A DNA stretch of 38,966 bases, from positions 1 to 38,966 of the forward strand of contig CANQOT010000017.1 of assembly GCA_947625555.1 (NCBI GenBank), written 5' to 3'. The stretch is from an uncultured Clostridia bacterium (GTDB taxonomy: Bacteria > Bacillota > Clostridia > Christensenellales > Borkfalkiaceae). This document shows positions 15,905 to 24,140 of this stretch, one piece after another (positions within the stretch are counted from its first letter, which is position 1; each line of letters opens with the position of its first letter). The translations under genes and the position numbers were made by a program. The notes under the pieces are model-generated. The model was not told the DNA's origin and ran no database searches. It worked only from the letters and a program-made list of their open reading frames with translations.

Positions 15905-17178
15905 AGAAGATCGGGGTAGCCATTCTCGGCCTCGGCGTTGTCGGCGGCGGAGTGTATAAGGTCCTCACGGAGCACAGGGAATTTTATCAAAAGACGCAGG
16001 AGCTCGACCTCTCCGTCGAGAGCGTTTTGGAACCGCGCCGCGACCGCATCGAAGCGCTCGGTATTCCCGAAGAAAAGGTCGCCCACCACGTCGCGGAGGC
16101 CGTATTGAACCCCGACGTGCAGGCCGTCGTCGAGTGCATCGGCGGCGTGGAACTCGCCCGCCAATATGTGCTTGCGGCCCTCAAAGCGGGCAAGACCGTC
16201 GTCACCTCCAATAAGGAGCTCATCTGCAAGTATTCCCACGAGCTCGAACGCGCCGCCAAGGCGCACAACGCGGGCCTCTACTACGAGGCGAGCTGCGTGG
16301 GCGGCGTTCCCGTCATCAGGACACTGCTCGACGGCTTGCAGTCCAACGAGATCTCCTGCCTCATGGGCATCATCAACGGGACGACGAACTACATTCTCAC
16401 CAATATGACGGAGCGCGGCGTCTCCTACGAAGAGGCGCTCGAAGAGGCGAAAGCGCTCGGCTATGCCGAAGCCGATCCCACGGCGGACGTCGAGGGATTC
16501 GACGCGACATACAAGCTCTCCATTCTCGCCTCGCTCGCCTTCCATACGAAGGTCCCGCCCGTCAAGATCTTCCGCGAGGGCATCGGCGGCATCACCGCAG
16601 AGGATATCGCGGACGGCGAACCCCTCGGCTATCGGCTCAAACTTCTCGCCATCGGCAAGCGCACGCACGCGGGCATCGAAGTGCGCGTGCACCCCGCCTT
16701 TATCAGGAAGGAACACCCGCTCGCAGGCGTCGGCGGCAATTTCAACGCCGTCTTTGTGACGGGCGATTCCGTCGGCGACGTGATGCTTTACGGCAAGGGC
16801 GCGGGCGAGTTGCCCACGGCGGGCGCCGTCGTCTCGGATATCATCTTCGCGGCGACGCACGGCGAGCACCGCTATTCGCCCTATAAAAATACCGCCGCAC
16901 CCGATAAGGAAACGACGTTTGTGGACGATTTCACGTGCGCCTACTTCATGCGCATGACGGTCAACGACGAGCCGGGGATCCTCTCGAAGATCACCGCCAT
17001 TTTGGGAAGATGCGGCATCTCCATCGTCGAACTCGCACAAAGGGAGAAGGAGAAGGGCAAGGCGAAACTCACGCTCATCACGCACGAAACGCACGAACGC
17101 GCCGTCAAGAGCGCCGTCGCAAAGTTGGGCGCGACCGATTACGCGGTCGTGGAGTCGGTTATCCGCGTCGCACAATGA
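15901..17178 (+). CDS. hom: Homoserine dehydrogenase with ACT domain
   Basis: 425 residues. The Rossmann domain has GLGVVGGGV (about 10-18). TSNKELI and GGVPVI lead to the catalytic region with GIINGTTNYIL, DPTADVEGFD and the Lys of TYKLSILASLAF. A C-terminal ACT domain (about 345-420, MTVNDEPGILSKITAILG) is the usual site of threonine feedback. It reduces aspartate semialdehyde to homoserine for threonine and methionine synthesis. It is coupled by a 4-nt overlap to coaX, an uncommon pairing. Confidence 0.96.
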   Translation: MKKIGVAILGLGVVGGGVYKVLTEHREFYQKTQELDLSVESVLEPRRDRIEALGIPEEKVAHHVAEAVLNPDVQAVVECIGGVELARQYVLAALKAGKTVVTSNKELICKYSHELERAAKAHNAGLYYEASCVGGVPVIRTLLDGLQSNEISCLMGIINGTTNYILTNMTERGVSYEEALEEAKALGYAEADPTADVEGFDATYKLSILASLAFHTKVPPVKIFREGIGGITAEDIADGEPLGYRLKLLAIGKRTHAGIEVRVHPAFIRKEHPLAGVGGNFNAVFVTGDSVGDVMLYGKGAGELPTAGAVVSDIIFAATHGEHRYSPYKNTAAPDKETTFVDDFTCAYFMRMTVNDEPGILSKITAILGRCGISIVELAQREKEKGKAKLTLITHETHERAVKSAVAKLGATDYAVVESVIRVAQ

Positions 17179-17186
17179 ACTCTCAA

Positions 17187-17209
17187 ACGGCGGGCTCCCC
17201 GCCGTTTTT
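17187..17209 (+). terminator. Terminator after hom
   Basis: Stem ACGGCGGG / CCCGCCGT with loop CTC, then TTTTTG. It begins 9 nt past the hom stop and ends 4 nt before the next start codon. Confidence 0.82.
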
Positions 17210-17212
17210 GCT

Positions 17213-18058
17213 ATGATGAAACAAGGTCTCATTCTCATCAACGCCTATACGCAGTCGGAAGCGGAGCTCAACCAGCCCAAAAGGCTCCGAGAGGAGCTCG
17301 CGCGCCTCGGCGTTTTGGTAAATATCGTAAGAAACGGCCCCTCGGCGCTCGAAGCGGAGGGGGATTTTTGCGTTTTTCTCGATAAGGATAAGTATGCGGC
17401 CCGCGCGCTCGAAAGGCGCATGCGGCTCTTCAACCGCGCGGAGGCGGTCGAGACATGCGACGATAAGATGCTCACCTATCTGGCCCTTGATGGCATTTCC
17501 CAGCCCGAGACGGTCTCCTCGCGCCTGTGCTATACCGCGGGCGCGCCCATAGACGGGAAATTTTTGGACGAAGTGGAAGGGCGGCTCGGCTATCCCGTCG
17601 TCGTCAAGGAAAATCACGGCTCGCTCGGAGGGCAGGTCTATCTCGCGAGGGATAGGGCGGAGCTTTCAAAGCTCGCCGCGCGCCTGCAATATGTGCCCCA
17701 CCTCTACCAGAAGTTTATCGCGGAGAGCAGCGGGCGGGACGTGCGCGTCATCTGCGTGGGGGGCGAAGTCGTCGCCTGCATGCAACGGACGAACGCGAGG
17801 GACTTCCGCTCCAACCTCGCCGCGGGCGGCAGGGGAGAACGCTGCGAAGCGGACGCCGCGATGCGCCGCCTCGCGCAGGAGGTCTGCGCCCGCCTTGATC
17901 TCGACTACTGCGGCATCGACTTACTTCTCTCGAAGGAGGGGTATCTCGTCTGCGAGGTCAACTCCAACGCCTTTTTCGGCGGGATCGAGCAGGTTACGGG
18001 CGTCAACGTCGCCGCAACATACGCCGACCACATTTTCACCGAAATGTACAAAAAATAG
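17213..18058 (+). CDS. RimK-like ATP-grasp ligase
   Basis: 281 residues. The N-terminal domain (1-95) begins GLILINAYTQSEAELNQ. The ATP-grasp core has YPVVVKENHGSLGGQVYLA at about 122-140 (ATP-binding Lys and flexible loop), FIAESSGRDVRVICVGGEVV, QRTNARDFRSNLAAGG, and the metal-binding Asp of GIDLL and Glu/Asn of CEVNSNAFF. This order is that of RimK/LysX/MptN ligases, which join an amino acid, often glutamate, to an acceptor carboxylate. No candidate acceptor peptide or carrier is encoded nearby. No ribosome site is seen: the hom terminator hairpin lies directly upstream. ATG 17216 is an equally good start. Confidence 0.85.
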   Translation: MMKQGLILINAYTQSEAELNQPKRLREELARLGVLVNIVRNGPSALEAEGDFCVFLDKDKYAARALERRMRLFNRAEAVETCDDKMLTYLALDGISQPETVSSRLCYTAGAPIDGKFLDEVEGRLGYPVVVKENHGSLGGQVYLARDRAELSKLAARLQYVPHLYQKFIAESSGRDVRVICVGGEVVACMQRTNARDFRSNLAAGGRGERCEADAAMRRLAQEVCARLDLDYCGIDLLLSKEGYLVCEVNSNAFFGGIEQVTGVNVAATYADHIFTEMYKK

Positions 18059-18088
18059 GGCAATCTCTTCCATTTTTCCGCCAAAAAC

Positions 18089-18115
18089 AAAGTACTATGC
18101 CTCGCATAGTACTTT
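18089..18115. repeat. Perfect 27-nt palindrome (AGTACTATG site 2)
   Basis: Arms AAAGTACTATGC (18089-18100) and GCATAGTACTTT (18104-18115) are exact reverse complements around CTC. It lies between two convergent genes, before their terminator. The half-site is shared with sites 883-900 and 21760-21779. No T-run follows, so it is not itself a normal terminator. Confidence 0.8.
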
Positions 18116-18120
18116 GGAAA

Positions 18121-18166
18121 ATTTCAAAAAACGCTCCCAAACTGCGGGAGCGTTCCTTTTTTGTTT
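18121..18166. terminator. Bidirectional terminator between ATP-grasp and leuS genes
   Basis: Stem AACGCTCCC / GGGAGCGTT (18130-18154). It is followed by CCTTTTTTGTTTT on the plus strand and by TTTTTTG on the minus strand, so it serves both convergent genes. Confidence 0.9.
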
Positions 18167-20598
18167 TAGCCGACGATGAGGTTGACGAGGCGGCCGGGGA
18201 CGACGATGCACTTCTTCACCGTCTTTCCCGCCGTCTTTTCCTGCACCTCGGGGAGGGCGAGGGCGGCGTTTTCGATCTCTTCGCTTGTCGCACTGCTTGC
18301 AAACATCGCCTTGCAGACGATCTTGCTGTTGACCTGCACCGCATACTCCTTCTCGTCGAGGACGAGCGCGGCAGGATCTTCCTTGGGGTAGCTTTCCTCA
18401 AAGACGGAATACTTTCCGCCGAGCTGCTGCCAAAGCTCCTCGCAGAAATGGGGCGCGCAGGGCGCCATGAGGAGGATGAGATCGCGCACGGTATCTTTGA
18501 GCAGAGCAATGTTCTTCTTCTCCGCCCCGTCATATTTATAGATGGCATTGACGAGTTCCATAAGGCGTGCGATGGCCGTATTGAAGGAGAAGGCCTCCAT
18601 ATCCTTGCCGATCCGCGAGATGGCGAAGTTGCGCGCATAGTTGAGCGCCTTTTCTTCCTGCCCGAAGGGAGCTTCCTCGCGGGGGAGCTTGTAGTCGCGG
18701 ACCTTCAACGCGATCTTCTCGACGCGGTCCATAAACCTTGCGATCGCCTTGATGCCGTCGTCGTTCCACGGCCCGCCCTCGGTGTAGGAAAAGCCGAACA
18801 TGAGGTAGAGGCGGAAGGCGTCGGAGCCGTATTCCTTCACATATTCATCGGGGGAGACGACGTTGCCGTGCGACTTGGACATGCGGTTGCCGTCCGGGCC
18901 CAGGATGACGCCCTGATGCACGAGCCGTTTGAAGGGCTCGTCGAAGTCGAGGTAGCCCATATCGCGCAGCGCCTTGGTGAAGAAACGGGCATAGAGGAGG
19001 TGCATACACGCATGTTCCGCGCCGCCCACATAGGTATCGACGGGCAGCAGCCTGTCCACCGCTTCGCGGTCGAAGGGGAGCTTGTCGTTGTTCGCATCCG
19101 CATAGCGGAGATAGTACCAGCTCGAACACACGAAGGTATCGAGGGTATCGGGGTCGCGCTTGGCGGGCCCGCCGCAGACGGGGCAGACGGTATTCATGAA
19201 CTTCTCATGCTTGGCGAGGGGAGATTTCCCGTCGGGGCGGAATTCCACGTCGTAGGGAAGGCGGACGGGGAGGTCCTTTTCGGGAACGGGCACCGCGCCG
19301 CACTTTTCGCAGTGGATGACGGGGATGGGAGCGCCCCAATAGCGTTGGCGGGAGACCAGCCAGTCTCGCAGGCGGTAGTTGACCTTCTTGCCGCCCTTGC
19401 CGAGTTTGGAGACCTTTGCCGCGATGGCGTCGCGCGCCTCTTCGCCGAAGAGCCCGTCAAATTCGACGGATCCGCTCACGATCCCGTCCTCGCAGAAGGG
19501 GAGCTCGGTCTCGCCGCCCTTCTTCTCAATGACCTTTTCGATGGGAAGGTGGTATTTTGTCGCGAAGGCAAAGTCGCGCTCGTCGTGGGCGGGCACGGCC
19601 ATGACGGCCCCCGTTCCGTAGGAAGCGAGCACATAGTCGGCGAGATAGATGGGGACGCGCCTGCCGTTCAAGGGATTGACGGCATAGGAGCCCGTGAATA
19701 CGCCCGTCTTTTCGCGGGTGGAGGAGAGGCGTTCGATCTCGTTTGCCTTGGACGCATAGTCGATATATGCCTTTACGGCCTCTTCCTGTTCGGGCGTCGT
19801 AAGTTTGAGCGCGAGGGGATGCTCGGGCGCAAGGACGATGTACGTCACGCCGAAAACGGTATCGCACCGCGTCGTGAACACGCGGATCTTATCGCCGCTC
19901 TCCGCCTCGAATTCGATCTCGCAGCCCGTCGATCTTCCGATCCAGTTGCGCTGCATGTTTTTGGTTTTTTCGGGCCAATCGAGCCCGTCGAGCCCCGAGA
20001 GAAGCTCTTCGGCATAGGCCGTGATCTTGAAGAACCACTGCGTGAGGTTCTTGCGCACGACTTCGGAGCCGCACCGCTCGCACTTGTTATCGACGACCTG
20101 CTCGTTCGCGAGCACCGTCTGGCAGGAAGGGCACCAATTCACGGGCGCCTCTTTCCTGTAAGCGAGGCCCTTTTTATAGAGTTGGAGGAACATCCACTGC
20201 GTCCACTTGTAGTAGCTCTCCTCGCACGTCTTGACCTCGGCAGACCAATCGAACATGGCGCCCATGGCCTCGAGCTGGCCCTCCATCGTGGCGATGTTCT
20301 TCTCGGTGGAATCCTTGGGATGCACGCCCGTCTTGATGGCATAGTTCTCGGCGGGTAGGCCGAACGCATCGAAGCCCATCGGCTGGAACACGTTGTAGCC
20401 CTGCATGCGCTTGAAGCGTGCGTACGAATCGGCGGGGCCGTAGTTGTACCAATGCCCGATATGGAGCTTTGCACCCGAGGGATAGGAGAACATTTCGAGG
20501 ACATAGAACTTGGGCCTTTCGGACTTCTTATCGAAGCCGTTGAGGCGGGTCTTTGCCCACTGTTGCTGCCACTTCTTTTCTATCTTGTTCATATCCAT
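18166..20598 (-). CDS. leuS: Leucyl-tRNA synthetase
   Basis: 810 residues, full length for bacterial LeuRS. Class I signatures are HIGH in [11 protein letters not shown] (about 45) and the KMSKS counterpart MSKSHGN (about 570). Zinc-site pairs WCPSCQTVL and CERCG lie before the inserted CP1 editing domain. That domain has the conserved TTRCDTVFG and [10 protein letters not shown], so proofreading of mischarged leucine analogues should be intact. The anticodon-binding and C-terminal domains follow. It charges tRNA-Leu. No T-box or ribosome site is seen: the best promoter puts the RNA start 2 to 4 nt before the ATG, so the mRNA may be leaderless. ATG 20592 is an alternative start. Confidence 0.97.
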   Translation of the reverse strand: MDMNKIEKKWQQQWAKTRLNGFDKKSERPKFYVLEMFSYPSGAKLHIGHWYNYGPADSYARFKRMQGYNVFQPMGFDAFGLPAENYAIKTGVHPKDSTEKNIATMEGQLEAMGAMFDWSAEVKTCEESYYKWTQWMFLQLYKKGLAYRKEAPVNWCPSCQTVLANEQVVDNKCERCGSEVVRKNLTQWFFKITAYAEELLSGLDGLDWPEKTKNMQRNWIGRSTGCEIEFEAESGDKIRVFTTRCDTVFGVTYIVLAPEHPLALKLTTPEQEEAVKAYIDYASKANEIERLSSTREKTGVFTGSYAVNPLNGRRVPIYLADYVLASYGTGAVMAVPAHDERDFAFATKYHLPIEKVIEKKGGETELPFCEDGIVSGSVEFDGLFGEEARDAIAAKVSKLGKGGKKVNYRLRDWLVSRQRYWGAPIPVIHCEKCGAVPVPEKDLPVRLPYDVEFRPDGKSPLAKHEKFMNTVCPVCGGPAKRDPDTLDTFVCSSWYYLRYADANNDKLPFDREAVDRLLPVDTYVGGAEHACMHLLYARFFTKALRDMGYLDFDEPFKRLVHQGVILGPDGNRMSKSHGNVVSPDEYVKEYGSDAFRLYLMFGFSYTEGGPWNDDGIKAIARFMDRVEKIALKVRDYKLPREEAPFGQEEKALNYARNFAISRIGKDMEAFSFNTAIARLMELVNAIYKYDGAEKKNIALLKDTVRDLILLMAPCAPHFCEELWQQLGGKYSVFEESYPKEDPAALVLDEKEYAVQVNSKIVCKAMFASSATSEEIENAALALPEVQEKTAGKTVKKCIVVPGRLVNLIVG

Positions 20599-20607
20599 AA
20601 CGGAAAT

Positions 20608-20636
20608 ATTTTACTATTATAGGAAGGGAAAGTCAA
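20608..20636 (-). promoter_or_regulatory. leuS promoter giving a near-leaderless mRNA
   Basis: -35 TTGACT (20631-20636), 17 nt, -10 TAAAAT (20608-20613). The predicted start near 20601 is only a few nt from the ATG at 20598. A second -10-like TATAAT (20616-20621) has no good -35. Confidence 0.72.
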
Positions 20637-20644
20637 GCAAACTG

Positions 20645-20673
20645 TTGTATGTTTCGCGAAAAAGTTATAAATT
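20645..20673 (+). promoter_or_regulatory. Putative promoter of the ytxC-like gene
   Basis: TTGTAT (20645-20650), 17 nt, TAAATT (20668-20673), back to back with the leuS promoter. Confidence 0.55.
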
Positions 20674-20695
20674 TCCGAAAATTTGTTTGCGCATT

Positions 20696-21475
20696 TTGAG
20701 CGAACGGGAGGGGCGGCGCAGAGGGGAAGGGGCCCGCCTCTTCACAATATCTTCCATAAATAAATTGTGCGGCTTCGCATACAATAAGGGTGTGGAAGAA
20801 GTGGTCGTAACGGACGGGAGCGCGCGCAGCTCCTTTATCACATACTTATATAACGCCGTGCTCTCCGAGATCGTGTGCGCGGGCGGGGGCGGGGAGCTCG
20901 TTTTCGGCGAGGAGCGCACGGCCTTCCGTATGCGCCTGACGGAGGGCCGCGAGGATATCGTGAAGGAAAGGCTCGCCGAGATCCTCGGCATCGGATATAA
21001 ATATGCCTACCTCAAAGAAAAGCTCCACGCGTGTCTGCCCAAACGGGAGCGAAAGCTCCTCATCGCCGCCCTGATCGCGGCCGACTACGAGGGCGACAAG
21101 GCCTATATCCGCAGCAAGATCGGCGACCTCGGCGAGTTTGCGATCGACGGGTTTTATACCTTTCGTTTGGGTTCCCTCCGCGAGAAATGGACGCGCATCA
21201 TCGACTATATCCCCGAGGGTTTTTCCTCGCAAGACCTCAAAAAGTTCTGCGAATTTCTCGTGGGGGAGAGCAAGAACAAGATTTACCTCAAAGGCCGCGC
21301 CGTATTCGGGGAGAACTTCGCGCCCCTCCGCCGCAGCCGCCTGACGGGGGAAGAGGACGTAGAGACGGAGATCATGCTCTCCGATGCGGGCTTCGTCTAC
21401 TGCCTCGGCGAGGTGGAAGAGGGCACCCACGATTTTCTGCAAAAATATTACGCCGAGCGTGCGATATTTTCTTGA
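20696..21475 (+). CDS. YtxC-like putative sporulation protein
   Basis: About 259 residues if TTG 20696 is used. The body shows RKLLIAALIAADYEGDKAYIRSKI, EFAIDGFYTFRLGSLREKWTRIIDYIP and a C-terminal DFLQKYY, the pattern I associate with YtxC (DUF in spore-forming Firmicutes). The neighbour order supports this: in Bacillus ytxC also precedes thrS and infC-rpmI-rplT. The start is uncertain: no ATG is in frame, TTG 20696 and TTG 20765 lack a matched ribosome site, and GGGAAGGGG lies at 20719-20728. The stop overlaps the thrS leader promoter. Role in sporulation is inferred from the family only. Confidence 0.68.
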   Translation: MSEREGRRRGEGARLFTISSINKLCGFAYNKGVEEVVVTDGSARSSFITYLYNAVLSEIVCAGGGGELVFGEERTAFRMRLTEGREDIVKERLAEILGIGYKYAYLKEKLHACLPKRERKLLIAALIAADYEGDKAYIRSKIGDLGEFAIDGFYTFRLGSLREKWTRIIDYIPEGFSSQDLKKFCEFLVGESKNKIYLKGRAVFGENFAPLRRSRLTGEEDVETEIMLSDAGFVYCLGEVEEGTHDFLQKYYAERAIFS

Positions 21476-21500
21476 CATTCTGCCGTAAAGCGAGTAAAAT
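21472..21500 (+). promoter_or_regulatory. Promoter of the thrS T-box leader
   Basis: Consensus TTGACA (21472-21477), 17 nt, TAAAAT (21495-21500). The -35 overlaps the stop codon of the upstream gene. Confidence 0.9.
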
Positions 21501-21506
21501 CATATC

Positions 21507-21748
21507 CGATATGCGGCTTCGGCCGCGATCGGGATAGAGACAAGTAACGCCGCAGGCGGCTTTCCAGAGAGGGGGCTCTTGGCTGAAAGGTCCCCAAGCC
21601 AAAGCGGAGGGCGAAACCACTTTATCTCTTGTCAAAACAAAAAAGAGCGGCCCTTGCGAGGAGCGGGGGCAATTAAGGTGGAACCGCGCGAGTATTGCGT
21701 CCTTAAATCTCCCAGAGGGGAATTTAAGGGCGCGATTTTTATTTTTAG
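21507..21748 (+). ncRNA. T-box leader, threonine type
   Basis: Stem I is closed by GACAAG (21539-21544) with CTTGTC (21628-21633). The likely specifier ACC (21616-21618), a Thr codon, sits in GAAACCAC on the 3' side. The antiterminator carries the T-box core AATTAAGGTGGAACCGCG (21671-21688). A terminator GCG-CCTTAAAT / ATTTAAGG-CGC (21697-21733) with a T-rich tail follows. Uncharged tRNA-Thr would stabilise the antiterminator and let thrS be transcribed. Confidence 0.93.
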
Positions 21749-21759
21749 ACGAAAAACAT

Positions 21760-21779
21760 AGTACTATGTCAGACATAAT
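21760..21779 (+). promoter_or_regulatory. AGTACTATG palindrome (site 3) before thrS
   Basis: AGTACTATGTC-A-GACATAAT lies between the T-box terminator and the thrS ribosome site. It contains the perfect 13-nt palindrome TATGTCAGACATA and, one step upstream, CATAGTACTATG. It matches sites 883-900 and 18089-18115. Confidence 0.55.
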
Positions 21780-21792
21780 CGGAGGAAAAACC

Positions 21793-23700
21793 ATGAATAT
21801 TACATTGAAAAACGGGGATAAGCTCACTTTGGAAGAGGGCGCGACCGCCCTTGCCGCCGCACAGGCGATCTCCGAAGGGCTTGCCCGCGCCGCCGCATGC
21901 GCCCGCGTCAACGGAGCGCTCGTCGACCTTTCGACGCCCCTTCGGGAGGGCGACAGCCTCGAGATTGTCACGATCAAGGAAAAGGAGGGGCTCGAAGTCT
22001 ACCGCCACACCTGCGCCCACGTGCTCGCGCAGGCGCTCAAAACCATCTATCCCACCTGTAAGCTCGCGATCGGGCCCGTCATCGAGAACGGCTTCTATTA
22101 CGATGTCGATTTTAAGACGCCCATCACCATCGACGATTTCGCCAAGATCGAGGCGGAGATGAAGAAGATCATCAAGAGCAACCTGCCCATCGAGCGGTTC
22201 ACCCTTCCCCGCGAGGAAGCCATCGCCCTCATGAGCGGATACAGCGAAAATTACAAGGTGGAACTCATCAGCGACCTTCCCGAGGATACGACGCTCTCCT
22301 TCTATAAACAGGGCGCGTTCACCGATCTTTGCCGCGGCCCGCACCTTCCTTCGACGGGCAGGATCAAGGCGTTCAAGCTCGTCTCCATCGCGGGGGCGTA
22401 TTGGCGCGGGGACGAAAAGAAGAAGATGCTCACCCGCATCTACGGCACCGCCTTCGCCAAAAAGGAGGAGATGGACGAATACTTTGCCATGCTCGAAGAG
22501 GCGAAGAAGCGCGACCATATCAAGCTCGGCAAGGAACTCAAACTCTTCGCCCTTCTTCCCGAGGGGAGAGGTTTCCCGTTCTTCTTGCCCAACGGCATGA
22601 CGCTCAAAAATATCCTCGTCGACTATTGGCGCGGCATCCACAGGAGAGAGGGCTATGTCGAGGTGCAGACCCCGATGATCATGACCCGCACCCTTTGGGA
22701 GAACTCGGGCCATTGGGAGCACTATAAAGACAATATGTACACGACCAAGATCGACGGGGAGGACTGCGCCATCAAGCCCATGAACTGCCCCGGCGGCATG
22801 CTCGTCTATAAACTCTCGCCCAAGAGCTATAAAGATCTGCCCATCCGCATGGGCGAGCTCGGGCTCGTCCACCGCCACGAAAAGAGCGGCCAGCTCCACG
22901 GCCTCATGCGCGTGAGGTGCTTCACGCAGGACGATGCGCATATCTTCATGCTGCCCGAACAGATCGAGGACGAGATCAAGGGCGTCGTCAGGATCATCGA
23001 CGAGGTCTATTCCCTCTTCGGCTTCAAATATCACGTCGAACTCTCCACCCGCCCCGAGGACAGCATGGGCTCCGACGAGGATTGGGAGAGGGCGACAAAC
23101 GCCTTGAAGAAGGCCCTCGAAGATCTTCATCTTCCCTACGAAGTCAACGAAGGGGACGGCGCGTTCTACGGGCCCAAGATCGACTTCCACCTCGTCGACG
23201 CCATCGGCAGGACGTGGCAGTGCGGGACCATTCAGCTCGACTTCCAGATGCCGCAGCGGTTTGACCTCGAATATGTGGGGGAGGACGGCGAAAAGCACCG
23301 CCCGATCATGATCCACCGCGTGGTGTTCGGCTCCATCGAACGCTTCATCGGCATCCTCATCGAGCACTATGCGGGCAAGTTCCCCGTTTGGCTCTCGCCC
23401 GTGCAGGTGAAGGTGCTCCCCATCACCGACCGCGCCGCCGAGTATGCGCAAAAGCTCACCGACGAGATGAACGCGCAGGGCATCCGCGCCGAGGCAGACC
23501 TCCGCAAGGAAAAGCTCGGCAGAAAGATCTTGGATGCCGAGAACGAGAAGGTGCCCTACAAGCTCGTCATCGGCGATAAGGAGATGGAGGAGGGCACCGT
23601 CTCGGTGCGCCGCCGCGGCGAAGGCGACATCGGCTCCATGCCGAAAGGCGACTTCTTCGCCCTCGTTAAGAAGGAAAACGACGAAAAAATTGTGTTTTAA
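21793..23700 (+). CDS. thrS: Threonyl-tRNA synthetase
   Basis: 635 residues, full length. The TGS domain is at 1-60. The editing domain has HTCAHVLAQAL and the C/H set ending in DLCRGPHLP. The class II core has the zinc Cys in KPMNCPGGM, motif 2 in HRHEKSGQLHGLMRVRCFTQ, and motif 3 with MIHRVVFGSIERF. The C-terminal anticodon-binding domain follows from about 535. I use ATG 21793, which follows GGAGG; an upstream in-frame ATG at 21766 lies inside the palindrome. Controlled by the T-box leader. It shares its N-terminal architecture with the nucleoside kinase at 1016-2674. Confidence 0.98.
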   Translation: MNITLKNGDKLTLEEGATALAAAQAISEGLARAAACARVNGALVDLSTPLREGDSLEIVTIKEKEGLEVYRHTCAHVLAQALKTIYPTCKLAIGPVIENGFYYDVDFKTPITIDDFAKIEAEMKKIIKSNLPIERFTLPREEAIALMSGYSENYKVELISDLPEDTTLSFYKQGAFTDLCRGPHLPSTGRIKAFKLVSIAGAYWRGDEKKKMLTRIYGTAFAKKEEMDEYFAMLEEAKKRDHIKLGKELKLFALLPEGRGFPFFLPNGMTLKNILVDYWRGIHRREGYVEVQTPMIMTRTLWENSGHWEHYKDNMYTTKIDGEDCAIKPMNCPGGMLVYKLSPKSYKDLPIRMGELGLVHRHEKSGQLHGLMRVRCFTQDDAHIFMLPEQIEDEIKGVVRIIDEVYSLFGFKYHVELSTRPEDSMGSDEDWERATNALKKALEDLHLPYEVNEGDGAFYGPKIDFHLVDAIGRTWQCGTIQLDFQMPQRFDLEYVGEDGEKHRPIMIHRVVFGSIERFIGILIEHYAGKFPVWLSPVQVKVLPITDRAAEYAQKLTDEMNAQGIRAEADLRKEKLGRKILDAENEKVPYKLVIGDKEMEEGTVSVRRRGEGDIGSMPKGDFFALVKKENDEKIVF

Positions 23701-23707
23701 GGGCGCG

Positions 23708-23826
23708 AAACGTATATCTGCGGCGCGATACTTCGTCGAAGGTGTGCTTTTCTTGGTCACGTACGAATAAGTACGCTCCCTGCGGAAATGCTCCTTCTCC
23801 TTGTCTCGCTTGCAGCTCTGCGTTTT
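23708..23826. repeat. Imperfect long palindrome, intergenic repeat candidate
   Basis: About 119 nt can fold as one long interrupted hairpin. AAACG (23708-23712) pairs with CGTTT at the far end, CGCGA with TCTCG-like segments, GAAGG..GC with GC..CCTTC, and the tip is CGTAC-gaataa-GTACG (23760-23775). It sits after thrS and encodes no supported protein. The shape suggests a REP- or MITE-like intergenic element or a transcript-end structure. No second copy is in the window. Confidence 0.45.
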
Positions 23827-23898
23827 AACGGGAACATCTTCGCAAATTTGTTTGCGTGGAGCAACATGTCATTCCGCCCGAGGGGTTTTGTGTCACTT

Positions 23899-23937
23899 TA
23901 TTGCCCGTGCAAGATGAATTGCACGGGTAATTTCTTA
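23899..23937 (+). terminator. Terminator, thrS transcript
   Basis: Stem TTGCCCGTGCAA / TTGCACGGGTAA (23901-23930) with a 6-nt loop, then TTTCTT. It lies about 200 nt after the thrS stop and just before the promoter of RNA element A. Confidence 0.85.
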
Positions 23938-23948
23938 CAAAAAAACAG

Positions 23949-23977
23949 TTGCAAATGTCTCCTTTCTATGGTAAAAT
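23949..23977 (+). promoter_or_regulatory. Promoter of structured RNA element A
   Basis: TTGCAA (23949-23954), 17 nt, TAAAAT (23972-23977). The spacer CTCCTTTCTATGG resembles that of the element B promoter, so boxes and spacer are conserved between the two loci. Confidence 0.85.
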
Positions 23978-23982
23978 AAAAA

Positions 23983-24127
23983 TGCGTCACAATCAAATAC
24001 TACTCTCGTATCGGTTACAGCGGCATAGTTGTATCCTTCTTTTTCCGATGCGAGAAAGATTGTGACGCAGACAATATGGGTACTCTACGCGGGCGCTCCT
24101 ATTGTCGGAGCGTCCTTATTTTTTATT
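23983..24127 (+). ncRNA. Structured RNA element A (candidate riboswitch/attenuator or sRNA)
   Basis: P1 is 12 bp (23983-23994 with 24058-24069). Inside, AAATACTA leads to P2 (24005-24014 with 24045-24054), and a loop carries CGGCAT and GTATCC (24031-24036). GTATCC can pair with GGGTAC (24078-24083) outside P1, forming a pseudoknot. A terminator GGGCGCTCC / GGAGCGTCC (24091-24115) with TTATTTTTTATTTT ends it. The next gene starts 13 nt later with no promoter of its own in between, so that gene seems to need read-through. The homologous copy is at 36211-36350. Family not recognised. Confidence 0.75.
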
Positions 24128-24140
24128 TTGGAGTATTGCT

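Noticed and set aside
18097..20358. Long plus-strand open frame opposite leuS
   Set aside because: It is antisense to a complete leucyl-tRNA synthetase; open antisense frames arise from the GC-rich codon use here. It has no domain sense and no ribosome site.
21769..23760. Long minus-strand open frame opposite thrS
   Set aside because: Shadow of the threonyl-tRNA synthetase gene; no recognisable protein features.
23701..23770. Extension of thrS or a new short gene after its stop
   Set aside because: thrS ends at the normal C-terminus (KIVF); the following open frames lie in the long palindrome and have no ribosome site.
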